Notes: generated by a model not told the origin, from the sequence alone. A stretch of 15,148 nt of DNA from an uncultured Oscillospiraceae bacterium (GCA_934569425.1 CAKTKM010000021.1:1-15148), one strand, 5' to 3'. Positions 6,176 to 12,846 are shown, counted from the first letter of the stretch. A program made the numbers and translations.

Positions 6176-6246
6176 GAACACTTTTTGAAGCCTGTCCAGC
6201 GTCCGGAGACGCGGAAGATCCATCGTGCCGCAGATGCGAAACAGTG

Positions 6247-7017
6247 CTACTCCACATCATCTCCCGGCAGCAGCGCCTTATAGTAGTCCAGCGTCCGGAA
6301 TCCCCGTTCCAGCTGCACCGCACAGAAGGCCTCTCCCGCCCGATCCAGCATCACGAGCCCCGCGCCGTCCAGCGAAAAGCCATACAGCTTCTTCGGCGGA
6401 CAGGAGAGAATGTACCGCAGCGCCTGTACCGCGCCAGCCGTCAGCGGCAGGCTCAGTCCGCTGCCGCTTGTGCGGCACCCGCCGCACCGCAGCACCCCCT
6501 GCGTCACGTCCAGCATCGGCGCCTCCGGCGTTTCCCGCCCGCACACGGCGCAGCCGTCCATAAGCGGCGCGAATCCGGCCTCCGCCAGCAGCCGCCATAC
6601 AAAGGCGGCCTTTACCAGCCGTTTTGGCTTCTCCAGCGTCCCAAGCGCGTACAGGGCGTTCAGCAGCAGCGGCAGCATGTCCGCCGCCGCCATGGCGTCC
6701 TGACACACCGTTTCTGTCAGCTCGGCAAAATACATGGCCAGCGCCAGCTTTTCAATGTCCTGCCGCACGCCGTCAAACAGCGCAAGGGTGCTGGCCTCCG
6801 TCAGATAGTACCACTCGCCCTTGTGGCGCAGCGTCATCTCGTCATAGGCAAGCAGCTGGCAGGCAGCGGTGTACTTGCTGCGCCGGCTTCTTGCCCCCTT
6901 GGCAATGACGCTGATGCGCCCCAGCTCCGGCGTCAGTACCGTCAGGATCTTGTCTGATTCCTTGGTTTCCGTTTCCCGCAGGACAAGACCCGGCGTTACG
7001 ATGATCCCATTGTCCAT
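6247..7017 (-). CDS. recO: DNA repair protein RecO
   Basis: Mediator of the RecF pathway; with RecR it loads RecA on single-stranded DNA at gaps. The 256 residues match the family length. The N-terminal OB fold is recognisable in GIIVTPGLVLRETETKESDKI and ELGRISVIAKGARS. The zinc-binding set is intact as C156-x2-C159 and C178-x2-C181. The C-terminal helical part ends with RGFRTLDYYKALLPG. I start at ATG 7017, because GGAGG lies a few bases before it and the protein then begins MDNGIIVTPG like its relatives; longer starts read into the small gene upstream. It follows era and the yqzL-like gene in the standard Firmicute order, and overlaps the latter by 22 bases. Confidence 0.93.
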   Translation of the reverse strand: MDNGIIVTPGLVLRETETKESDKILTVLTPELGRISVIAKGARSRRSKYTAACQLLAYDEMTLRHKGEWYYLTEASTLALFDGVRQDIEKLALAMYFAELTETVCQDAMAAADMLPLLLNALYALGTLEKPKRLVKAAFVWRLLAEAGFAPLMDGCAVCGRETPEAPMLDVTQGVLRCGGCRTSGSGLSLPLTAGAVQALRYILSCPPKKLYGFSLDGAGLVMLDRAGEAFCAVQLERGFRTLDYYKALLPGDDVE

Positions 7018-7100
7018 GTCCCGTCCTCCGTTTCCGCGCCTCTGGCCATCAGATATGCCTCCGGCGCGCCGGTATCCCAAAACAATTCCCAGTAGTCCAC
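6996..7100 (-). CDS. yqzL: YqzL-like small protein between era and recO
   Basis: A 34-residue gene starting at GTG 7100 with an AGGTGA ribosome binding site six bases upstream. It begins VDYWELFWDTGAPEAYLMAR and ends with TWTMGSS at TAA 6996-6998. The core W-E-L-F-x-x-T-G-x-x-E-A-Y-L agrees with the tiny YqzL family encoded between era and recO in Firmicutes, whose function is unknown. The position and the 22-base overlap with recO strengthen the call. An upstream in-frame TGA limits the start to this GTG. It is easily missed because a longer open frame in another phase covers the same bases. Confidence 0.75.
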   Translation of the reverse strand: MDYWELFWDTGAPEAYLMARGAETEDGTWTMGSS

Positions 7101-7158
7101 GGTCCATCACCTCACGCATAGCATGCGGCACTCGCCGTAGTTTCATGTCTGGTAAAAA

Positions 7159-7219
7159 GCGGTGTTACTCCTCATTGAACCCCTGCGCACGGATGAAGTT
7201 CACATTGTCCCGCCAGTTT
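7159..7219. repeat. Direct repeat, copy A: displaced era 3' end
   Basis: This 61-bp segment repeats 7370-7430 with two differences. On the minus strand it encodes the last Era residues NFIRAQGFNEE and a stop, but it is separated from the era body. Both differences are synonymous in the Era frame (CAG for CAA, GAG for GAA). It is the copy adjacent to yqzL, so it is probably the original gene end. Confidence 0.9.
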
Positions 7220-7369
7220 GCCCCATTCCGCCTTCCGCGAAATGGGGACCCCGATTTGACTGCGTAACGGCGGAAATGAATTCCGCCTTGCAGAATTCTT
7301 CGAATTTACGCCGCGGGCGGCGGCTCGCTCCCGCTCACAGGAAAACTGGCCGCACCGCTTGCGCTATTC
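7220..7369. repeat. Palindrome-rich 150-bp spacer between the era-end repeats
   Basis: No gene is visible. It contains GGCGGAA/TTCCGCC (7269-7275, 7281-7287), CCCCATT with AATGGGG (starting near 7221), and CACCGC (7353-7358) pairing with GCGGTG (7370-7375). GGAAAACTGGC (7340-7350) is an 11-base perfect inverted match to 7423-7433 inside era. The composition suggests a small non-coding element and not decayed coding sequence. Confidence 0.55.
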
Positions 7370-7430
7370 GCGGTGTTATTCCTCATTGAACCCTTGCGCA
7401 CGGATGAAGTTCACATTGTCCCGCCAGTTT
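7370..7430. repeat. Direct repeat, copy B: current era 3' end
   Basis: This copy supplies the last codons and stop of the present era gene and lies exactly 211 bp from copy A. Identity to copy A stops at both ends of the 61-bp block, so the borders are sharp. Confidence 0.9.
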
Positions 7431-8275
7431 TCCTTGACCTTTACCCATGCTTCCATGTAGACCTTCGTCCCCATGAACCGTTCGATGTCCTGCCGCGCCA
7501 GCGAGCTGATCCGCTTCATCATGTCCCCGTGCTTGCCGATGATAATGCCCTTGTGGCTGGCCTTTTCGCAGTAGATGGTCACATCCAGATCAATGATCCC
7601 GTTGTCCCGCTCGGAGAACCGCGTCACTTCCACCGCCGTGCCGTGGGGGATCTCCTTATCGAGACATTGCAGCATTTTCTCCCGTACGATCTCCGCGCAT
7701 ACCTGTGCGTCCGGCTGATCGGTGGTCATGCCGTCGGGGAACAGCTGCGGCCCCTCCTGCGCGTATTTCTGCAATTGCGCCAGCAGCTCCTCCAGCCCGT
7801 CGCCTGTCCGGGCGGAGATGGGGATGATGGCGTCAAAGCCGTCATATGCCGCACTGTAGGCGGCGATCACCGCCAGCAGGTCGTCCTTCTTCTCCACCGT
7901 GTCCACCTTGTTGATGCACAGCACCACCGGAAGCTGTTCCTCCTGGATCCGTTTCAGCAGCAGCCGTTCCGGCTCTCCCACATGGGCGATGGGCTCCACC
8001 AGCAGCAGCGCGCACTCCACGGCGCTGAGACTTTCCCGTACCACCTTCACCATATAGTCGCCCAGCCGCGAGCGGGGCTTGTGCAGTCCCGGCGTATCCA
8101 GCAGCACAAACTGCGTATCGCCCCGGTTCACCACGCCGTAGATCCGGTTGCGCGTGGTCTGGGGCTTATTGGACACAATGGCGATCTTCTCGCCCACCAG
8201 GGCGTTGGTCAGGCTGGACTTGCCCACATTGGGCCGTCCGCACACGGTGATCATGGCGGTTTTCGTAATGTTCAT
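7376..8275 (-). CDS. era: GTPase Era
   Basis: Ribosome-assembly GTPase that binds the 3' end of 16S rRNA during 30S maturation. The 299 residues are the normal length. The GTPase motifs are G1 GRPNVGKS (13-20), the G2-region PQTTR (38-42), G3 DTPG (60-63), G4 NKVD (122-125) and G5 within ISART. The C-terminal KH domain has GIIIGKHGDMMKRIS, the RNA-binding GxxG loop. A GAGG sequence lies about ten bases before the ATG. The last codons lie in a 61-bp block duplicated downstream, and the protein end is intact. In related genomes ybeY, dgkA and cdd usually precede era; here a DUF559 cassette is interposed after ybeY. Confidence 0.96.
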   Translation of the reverse strand: MNITKTAMITVCGRPNVGKSSLTNALVGEKIAIVSNKPQTTRNRIYGVVNRGDTQFVLLDTPGLHKPRSRLGDYMVKVVRESLSAVECALLLVEPIAHVGEPERLLLKRIQEEQLPVVLCINKVDTVEKKDDLLAVIAAYSAAYDGFDAIIPISARTGDGLEELLAQLQKYAQEGPQLFPDGMTTDQPDAQVCAEIVREKMLQCLDKEIPHGTAVEVTRFSERDNGIIDLDVTIYCEKASHKGIIIGKHGDMMKRISSLARQDIERFMGTKVYMEAWVKVKENWRDNVNFIRAQGFNEE

Positions 8276-8319
8276 AGGTGATCCTCAACTTTCTTTTGTT
8301 TGAGCGTTTTTTATTGTTG

Positions 8320-8739
8320 CTATTCTTTCGTGGTTGCTATCTCTATTGGCCCCCTCTGGGAGGGGGCTGTCAGCGAAGCTGACTGGGGGAGAGAATTATA
8401 AACCAATTCATCGATCGTTTCGCAGACTTCTCTGAAATGTTGGTCGATATCCATATTGCAAATACGAACAACCTGCACACCGGATCGCGCTAATATGCGT
8501 GTACGAAGCTCGTCTTTCTGGGCTTGCTCCGGTGTATAATGTCCACCACCGTCCAATTCCAACGCAATACCGGCTTTAGCACAGAAAAAATCAACAATGT
8601 AATGACCAATGGCTTTTTGCCGCTGAAAGCGAACGGGGTATGATCGTAAAAATTCATACCAGAGCTTTCTCTCCCATGGCGTCATATTTTTTCGCAATTC
8701 TTTTGCTCGGGAGATATTCTCTCTGTCATAATCTCTCAT
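8320..8739 (-). CDS. DUF559 (Vsr-like fold) nuclease-like protein
   Basis: 139 residues; the body matches the DUF559 family of single-domain proteins related in fold to Vsr and PD-(D/E)XK nucleases. RAKELRKNMTPWERKLW opens the domain; FQRQKAIGHYIVDFFC contains Asp50, and IALELDGGGHY contains Glu61 and Asp63, placed as the putative metal-binding acids. VQVVRICNMDI closes the core. The target is unknown, and such proteins are often scattered in genomes without a methylase partner, as here. The start codon at 8739 is preceded by GGAGGGAGAG, which belongs to one flanking repeat. About residues 115-133 (from NSLPQSASL) are encoded by the other repeat and are not part of the domain. Gene plus repeats look like a transferable unit inserted between ybeY and era. 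Confidence 0.85.
   Translation of the reverse strand: MRDYDRENISRAKELRKNMTPWERKLWYEFLRSYPVRFQRQKAIGHYIVDFFCAKAGIALELDGGGHYTPEQAQKDELRTRILARSGVQVVRICNMDIDQHFREVCETIDELVYNSLPQSASLTAPSQRGPIEIATTKE
8349..8383. repeat. Double-hairpin repeat, era side
   Basis: Two adjacent palindromes: GCCCCCTC-TGG-GAGGGGGC (8349-8367) and GTCAGC-GAA-GCTGAC (8369-8383), followed by TGGGGGAGAGAATT. The right-hand repeat at 8741-8790 has the same layout in inverted orientation. Its bases also encode the C-terminal residues of the DUF559 gene. Confidence 0.85.
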
Positions 8740-8740
8740 T

Positions 8741-8790
8741 CTCTCCCTCCGTCACGGCTTGCGCCGTGCCACCTCCCTCTCAGAGGGAGG
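8741..8790. repeat. Double-hairpin repeat, ybeY side (inverted copy)
   Basis: CTCTCCCTCC leads to CACGGC-TTGC-GCCGTG (8753-8768) and CCTCCCTC-TCA-GAGGGAGG (8772-8790). Read on the opposite strand it matches the order of the era-side repeat. The stem bases differ between the two copies but pairing is kept. It begins just before the DUF559 start and ends five bases before the ybeY stop codon (8795-8797). Confidence 0.82.
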
Positions 8791-8794
8791 CTTA

Positions 8795-9286
8795 TTATCG
8801 TTCCAACCCCAACTCCCCCATAATAACCTCTTCCCGCTCCCGCATCTGCGCCTTCATGGCGCCTTCGTCCAGATGGTCGTACCCCAGCAGATGCAGCACC
8901 GAGTGGACCACCAGATAGGCCAGCTCCCGCCGGTTGCTGTGACCGTATTCCCTGGCCTGCGTTTTTACCCGCTCCATGGACAGCACCATGTCGCCCAGGG
9001 GCACCAGTCCCGTGCCGGGATCGGCGTCCTCCCCGCCGGGCAGCTCTCCCGGCGCCAGCGTAAACTCCGGAAAGCTCAGCACGTCCGTGGCGGCATCCAC
9101 CTGCCGCATGTCCAGATTGATCTGATGGATGCCCGCGTCATCCGTCACCAGCACGTCCACCTCGCAGGGGAAGTCCACCCCCTGTGCCGCCAGCGCGGCG
9201 CGGATGACCTTCCGGATAAAGCTTTTCGTCTCCGCACTGACGCCGGGAATGTCGGCGGTAATGGGGATGTAATGCCGCTTTGCCAT
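8795..9286 (-). CDS. ybeY: Endoribonuclease YbeY
   Basis: Metal-dependent endoribonuclease needed for 16S rRNA 3'-end maturation and late 70S quality control. The 163 residues carry the zinc-binding motif with His128, His132 and His138 in HSVLHLLGYDH; the family's usual Gly after the first His is Ser here. TDVLSFPEF and LGDMVLSMERV are other conserved blocks. I choose ATG 9286, which overlaps the phoH stop by one base (TGATG) with AGGAGG about eight bases upstream; a GTG one codon earlier is possible. It follows phoH in the standard order, and Era, YbeY and PhoH act in the same rRNA-processing context. Confidence 0.95.
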   Translation of the reverse strand: MAKRHYIPITADIPGVSAETKSFIRKVIRAALAAQGVDFPCEVDVLVTDDAGIHQINLDMRQVDAATDVLSFPEFTLAPGELPGGEDADPGTGLVPLGDMVLSMERVKTQAREYGHSNRRELAYLVVHSVLHLLGYDHLDEGAMKAQMREREEVIMGELGLER

Positions 9287-10245
9287 CACTTCTTCCTCCT
9301 GTCCTCATAGCGGGCGTAGGCCTCGATGATCCGCTGTACCATCACATGCCGTACCACGTCCTCCTGCGTCAGCTGGCAGATGCCCACGCCTTCCACGTCC
9401 CGCAGCACCTTCATGGCCTCCTTCAGACCGCTGACCTTGTCGGTGGGCAGGTCGATCTGGGTGATGTCGCCGGTGATGACCACCTTGGAGCCGAAGCCCA
9501 TGCGGGTCAAAAACATTTTCATCTGCTCGCGGCTGGTGTTCTGCGCCTCGTCCAGAATGATGAAGCTGTCGTCCAGCGTCCGTCCGCGCATATAGGCCAG
9601 CGGAGCCACTTCAATGTTGCCCCGCTCCAGATACTTCTGGTAGGTCTCCGCCCCCAGCATGTCAAACAGCGCGTCATACAGCGGCCGCAGATAGGGATCC
9701 ACCTTGGACTGCAGGTCGCCGGGCAGAAAGCCCAGCCGCTCGCCGGCCTCCACAGCGGGACGGGTCAGCACGATGCGGTTCACCTGCTTGTCCCGAAAGG
9801 CCGCCACCGCCGCCGCCACTGCCAGATACGTCTTGCCGGTACCGGCGGGGCCTACCCCGATGGTGACGGTGTTGTGCAGCACCGAGTCCACATACTGCTT
9901 CTGGCCGATGGTCTTGGGCTTCACCGGCCGCCCCTTGCTGGTAATGCAGATCACGTCCTGCGTCAGCTCGCTGATCCGCTCCGCCTGTCCGCTGCGGCAC
10001 AGTCCGATCACATAGCGCACATGCTGCTGGTTGATGGCCTCGCCCTTGGCGCTGAGGGTCAGCAGTGCCTGCACGGCCTTTTCCGCCAGCATCACATTCT
10101 CCGGCTCACCGGAAATGACGATCTCGCCGCCGCGGTTCACCACCTGTACCTGAAATTCCGTCTCCAGCAGCCGGATGTTCTCATCAAAGGAGCCAAACAG
10201 GTTGATGGCCTCCTCCATCCGTTCGATACTGATGCGTTGTTCCAT
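9286..10245 (-). CDS. ybeZ: PhoH-like ATPase (YbeZ type)
   Basis: A cytoplasmic P-loop protein of 319 residues, the normal length. An N-terminal KH-like part (to about 100) has RLLETEFQVQVVNRGGEIVI. The PhoH domain has Walker A GPAGTGKT (132-139), the conserved LTRPAVEAGERLGFLPGD segment, and Walker B FIILDEAQN (228-236) followed by FLTRMGFGSKVVITGD. The family is thought to work with YbeY in RNA metabolism, and gene adjacency with overlapping stop and start agrees. An AGAAGG-like site precedes the ATG. It sits after yqfD, as in other spore-forming Firmicutes. Confidence 0.94.
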   Translation of the reverse strand: MEQRISIERMEEAINLFGSFDENIRLLETEFQVQVVNRGGEIVISGEPENVMLAEKAVQALLTLSAKGEAINQQHVRYVIGLCRSGQAERISELTQDVICITSKGRPVKPKTIGQKQYVDSVLHNTVTIGVGPAGTGKTYLAVAAAVAAFRDKQVNRIVLTRPAVEAGERLGFLPGDLQSKVDPYLRPLYDALFDMLGAETYQKYLERGNIEVAPLAYMRGRTLDDSFIILDEAQNTSREQMKMFLTRMGFGSKVVITGDITQIDLPTDKVSGLKEAMKVLRDVEGVGICQLTQEDVVRHVMVQRIIEAYARYEDRRKK

Positions 10246-10315
10246 ATGATAGCCTTCTTTCTGAAAGGAAAAATGTATTTGGGGTGTTTCGCGCCTTCAG
10301 GCACAAGACGATCCT

Positions 10316-11503
10316 CTACTCCGCGTCAACCTCCACGGGTATGCCGATCTGTTCCATGCATTCCGCCGTCAGCGTCACCAGCAGGTGCTCTCCCTGCCGC
10401 GCCGTGGAGAACCGGGTGGCCGTTACGGCGCCGCCCTCCGTCAGCATGGCCTCCAGCTGCGCCAATAGCTGTGCCTCGCCTTCCGCCTTGGCCTGGGCGG
10501 CGGTGCGTTCCACGGCCTGTGTATGCCGCCGTGTCACCTGCTCCACTGCCAGCGTCAGCGGCAGCCGCAGACCGAAGGGCAGAGCCAATGGCCGATATGT
10601 CACTATTTTATCACAGTTACCCCCCAACATGCTACCCTTTCCGTATAAATTTATCCGTTGTTTTCCAATGTCCACCGCAATGCGCCGCAGGCTTTTTTCC
10701 GCGTCGCCTTTCTCCTCCACAAAAAGCGGCACCTGCACGGAAAGCTCATACCATGTCCTTGCGTATACCCGGCCCCGTCCCGGCATGAACCGTACCCCGC
10801 CGGAGCGGGAATCCGCCACGCCGGAGATCAGCAGCTGCCCCTTTGTCACCGTGGAGCCTGCCAGCACCAGCGCCTGCCCGTCCAGCGCCTCCACCTTTGT
10901 CACCAGCCCGTCCCGTGCCGCCACCACGTTGGTGTGAACGCTTCTGTCCACGATCTCCGGCGGCCGCTTTCGTTCCACTACCTGCACATGGGCGGTGCAT
11001 CCCCGGATGTTCACCGACAGCCACGAGATGTCCGGCAGCTCCAGCAGCACATGGTTCCGCAGCACCTCCTGATCAAAGCTCAGCGACCGCGTTCCCACCG
11101 TGACGCCGCAGCGCTCGATGGCCCGCAGGATCTTCTCCGTGGGTACCGTGTCGTTGCCCGTCACCTGAAAATCCCAGATGAATGTGCTGCCGTACCAGAA
11201 CAGCACCGTGACCAGTGCCGCCGCCCCCCACAGTACATACCGCCGCCGCAGCCGCCCCGCGGCGACGGCCGCGCCCCGCTCCTCCAGCCGGTGAAGCGCC
11301 GCGCCGCACTCCGCCGCCGCCTGCTCCAGCGCCGCCGCGCCCCGCCGGGTGGTATACAGGGTGAACCGCTCCGCCGTCTGCCATGTCACTCCCCAGAAGG
11401 GGATGCCGTACACACCGCACAGATTCAGCACCCGTTCCGGCGCGGTGCTTTCGCATTGCAGCAGTACGCTGCCCCGCAGATAATTCCAAATTTTTGCGTA
11501 CAT
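10316..11503 (-). CDS. yqfD: Sporulation protein YqfD
   Basis: A 395-residue protein matching the YqfD family in size and order. A cytoplasmic start (MYAKIWNYLRGSVLLQ) is followed by a basic stretch RLRRRYV and one membrane helix at about 89-110. After it DFQVTGNDTVPTEKI resembles the small domain found after the membrane anchor in FtsQ-like proteins. The rest is extracytoplasmic beta-rich sequence with a charged C-terminal helix. In B. subtilis the homologue is made in the mother cell under sigma-E and is needed for efficient sporulation; its biochemical role is unclear. I start at ATG 11503, two bases after the yqfC stop, with GGAG just before; a much longer open frame upstream crosses yqfC and is not real. 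Confidence 0.9.
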   Translation of the reverse strand: MYAKIWNYLRGSVLLQCESTAPERVLNLCGVYGIPFWGVTWQTAERFTLYTTRRGAAALEQAAAECGAALHRLEERGAAVAAGRLRRRYVLWGAAALVTVLFWYGSTFIWDFQVTGNDTVPTEKILRAIERCGVTVGTRSLSFDQEVLRNHVLLELPDISWLSVNIRGCTAHVQVVERKRPPEIVDRSVHTNVVAARDGLVTKVEALDGQALVLAGSTVTKGQLLISGVADSRSGGVRFMPGRGRVYARTWYELSVQVPLFVEEKGDAEKSLRRIAVDIGKQRINLYGKGSMLGGNCDKIVTYRPLALPFGLRLPLTLAVEQVTRRHTQAVERTAAQAKAEGEAQLLAQLEAMLTEGGAVTATRFSTARQGEHLLVTLTAECMEQIGIPVEVDAE

Positions 11504-11505
11504 GG

Positions 11506-11796
11506 TCACTCCACCAATTCGATTTTTTCGATCACGCCGTCGATCCGCAGCTCCTGCTCCGTCATGGCCTGCAATTGCAGACCCCGCCCGGTGAGCCGCA
11601 CCACCACCGACCCGCCGTTGACGTCTACCGCCTCCGTGGAATAGCCCAGTACCCCCCGGTGCCGATCCATATAGAAAGCGTGGTTGCCCAGCAGCTCCAT
11701 CCGCGGAATGTCCGGCGCCAGCACCGGCGGCAGATCCAGCCGGTCCGCTGTCTCCAGACTCTTCTGTGTCAGCCGTTTCCGCAGGCTCTCTCCCAT
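11506..11796 (-). CDS. yqfC: Sporulation protein YqfC (YabP/YqfC family)
   Basis: A 96-residue protein beginning MGESLRKRLTQKSLET, with VLAPDIPRMELLGNHAFYMD and a beta-rich half with VVVRLTGRGLQLQAMT and LRIDGVIEKIELV. This agrees with the YabP/YqfC family, small proteins made in the mother cell during sporulation. The start at 11796 is set by AGAGGTGAGG immediately upstream. It is the first gene of the minus-strand cluster and is followed two bases later by yqfD, a pairing seen across spore formers. It diverges from ylbJ, another sigma-E-type sporulation gene, so both may share control. Confidence 0.9.
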   Translation of the reverse strand: MGESLRKRLTQKSLETADRLDLPPVLAPDIPRMELLGNHAFYMDRHRGVLGYSTEAVDVNGGSVVVRLTGRGLQLQAMTEQELRIDGVIEKIELVE

Positions 11797-11896
11797 TGTC
11801 CTCACCTCTGTGGATGTGTATGCGCCGCCGCCGGAAAACTTGCCTGTCCGGTATGTCCGGCGGGACAAACGCATAGGCTGTGGCGAGGTGAGGAAG
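11797..11896. promoter_or_regulatory. Divergent control region of yqfC and ylbJ
   Basis: The 100 bases between two sporulation genes hold CATACACA on the minus strand (complement of TGTGTATG, 11815-11822), close to the sigma-E -10 element CATACAnT, and CATAGGCT (11872-11879) on the plus strand. There is also a small dyad TGTCC-GGCG-GGACA (11854-11867) and two TGTCCGG copies nine bases apart. The -35 elements are not convincing. Confidence 0.35.
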
Positions 11897-12811
11897 GTGG
11901 TAAAAACTGTCAGACAGGCCGCCGCCGCGGTACTGCTGGCGGCGCTGATGGCGGCGCTGCTGCGGCACAACGGCGTAGTGGCCGAGGCAGTGCGGCAGGG
12001 GCTTTTGCTGTGCGGTGCCTCGGTGATCCCGTCCCTGTTTCCTTTTTTCGTGGCGGTGTCGCTGGCGGTAGAGGGGGGACTGTTTGATTTTTTGCGGCGG
12101 CTGCGGCTTCCGGTGGGCGCCGCCGTGTTCCTGCTGGGGGCGGTGGGGGGCTACCCCATGGGGGCGCGGACAGTGGCGGAGCTGTACCGGGCGGGAACGG
12201 TCTCCCGTTTCCGGGCGGAGCGGCTGCTGACCTTCTGCAACAATGCAGGTCCCGCCTTCATCCTGTCCATTGCGGGATCGGGAATATTTGGGAGCCAGAG
12301 GATCGGCTGGGTGCTGTACGGCATCCATATTCTGTCGGCGCTGTTGGCGGGTGGATTGCTGCGGGGGAGATTCGGTGAAACGAAAAAGCGGGGGAGAAAG
12401 GGGACAATTCCATCGGTTTATGTACCAATAACCCCGGATAATGTACCGTTTTCTCCGGCTGCATTTGTAAAGATTCTGCGAAATGCCGCGCTTACCATGG
12501 TCAATATCTGCGCTTTCGTGATTTTCTTTTTGGCGTTGACAGCACTTTTCCGGCAGCTGTGGCCGGTCGTTCCCGCGCCGGTTTTCGGCCTTTTGGAGCT
12601 GACGGTGGGGATCACCGCCCTGAATAACGACGCTGTCTCCTTCTGCGCCGCCGCGGCGCTGCTGGGCTGGGGCGGCGTGTCCGTCCACTGTCAGACGGCG
12701 GCGGTGCTGGAAAAAACCGGGATCTCCTTAAAGGGGTATCTGCTGGCAAAGGCGCTTCAGGCCGTGGTTTCCGCGCTGCTGGCACTGACCGTGTGCCGCT
12801 TTTTGTTTTAG
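11897..12811 (+). CDS. ylbJ: Sporulation integral membrane protein YlbJ
   Basis: A polytopic membrane protein of 304 residues whose hydrophobic helices contain two family motifs, GGYPMGA (84-90) and CNNAGPAFI (114-122). The second is the Gate-domain signature also found in SpoVV-like and nucleoside-recognition proteins. In B. subtilis YlbJ is a mother-cell protein needed for heat-resistant spores and has been linked to transport across the forespore membrane. I choose GTG 11897 because GAGGTG (11885-11890) lies six bases upstream and the protein then starts at the first helix. GTG 11888 is in frame but has no good site. The length is shorter than the roughly 400 residues of the Bacillus protein, with a short hydrophilic middle loop (KKRGRKG). 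It diverges from yqfC. Confidence 0.85.
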   Translation: MVKTVRQAAAAVLLAALMAALLRHNGVVAEAVRQGLLLCGASVIPSLFPFFVAVSLAVEGGLFDFLRRLRLPVGAAVFLLGAVGGYPMGARTVAELYRAGTVSRFRAERLLTFCNNAGPAFILSIAGSGIFGSQRIGWVLYGIHILSALLAGGLLRGRFGETKKRGRKGTIPSVYVPITPDNVPFSPAAFVKILRNAALTMVNICAFVIFFLALTALFRQLWPVVPAPVFGLLELTVGITALNNDAVSFCAAAALLGWGGVSVHCQTAAVLEKTGISLKGYLLAKALQAVVSALLALTVCRFLF

Positions 12812-12846
12812 CGAAAAAAAGACGTGCAAAACGGAACAAAAGACGG

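Larger units (their letters stand above)
8349..8790. mobile_element. Putative DUF559/double-hairpin cassette
   Basis: About 440 bp consisting of one nuclease-like gene between inverted double-hairpin repeats, placed between ybeY and era where relatives keep other genes or none. There is no transposase inside. I infer a non-autonomous or self-serving unit from the layout alone; movement has not been shown. Confidence 0.45.

Noticed and set aside
9280..10788. 502-codon plus-strand frame opposite ybeZ and yqfD.
   Set aside because: It lies over two well-supported conserved genes and has no recognisable domain.
11504..12688. N-terminal extension of yqfD by some 395 codons.
   Set aside because: It runs through yqfC and antisense to ylbJ, is rich in Arg, Gln and Pro, and the ATG at 11503 has proper spacing to the yqfC stop.
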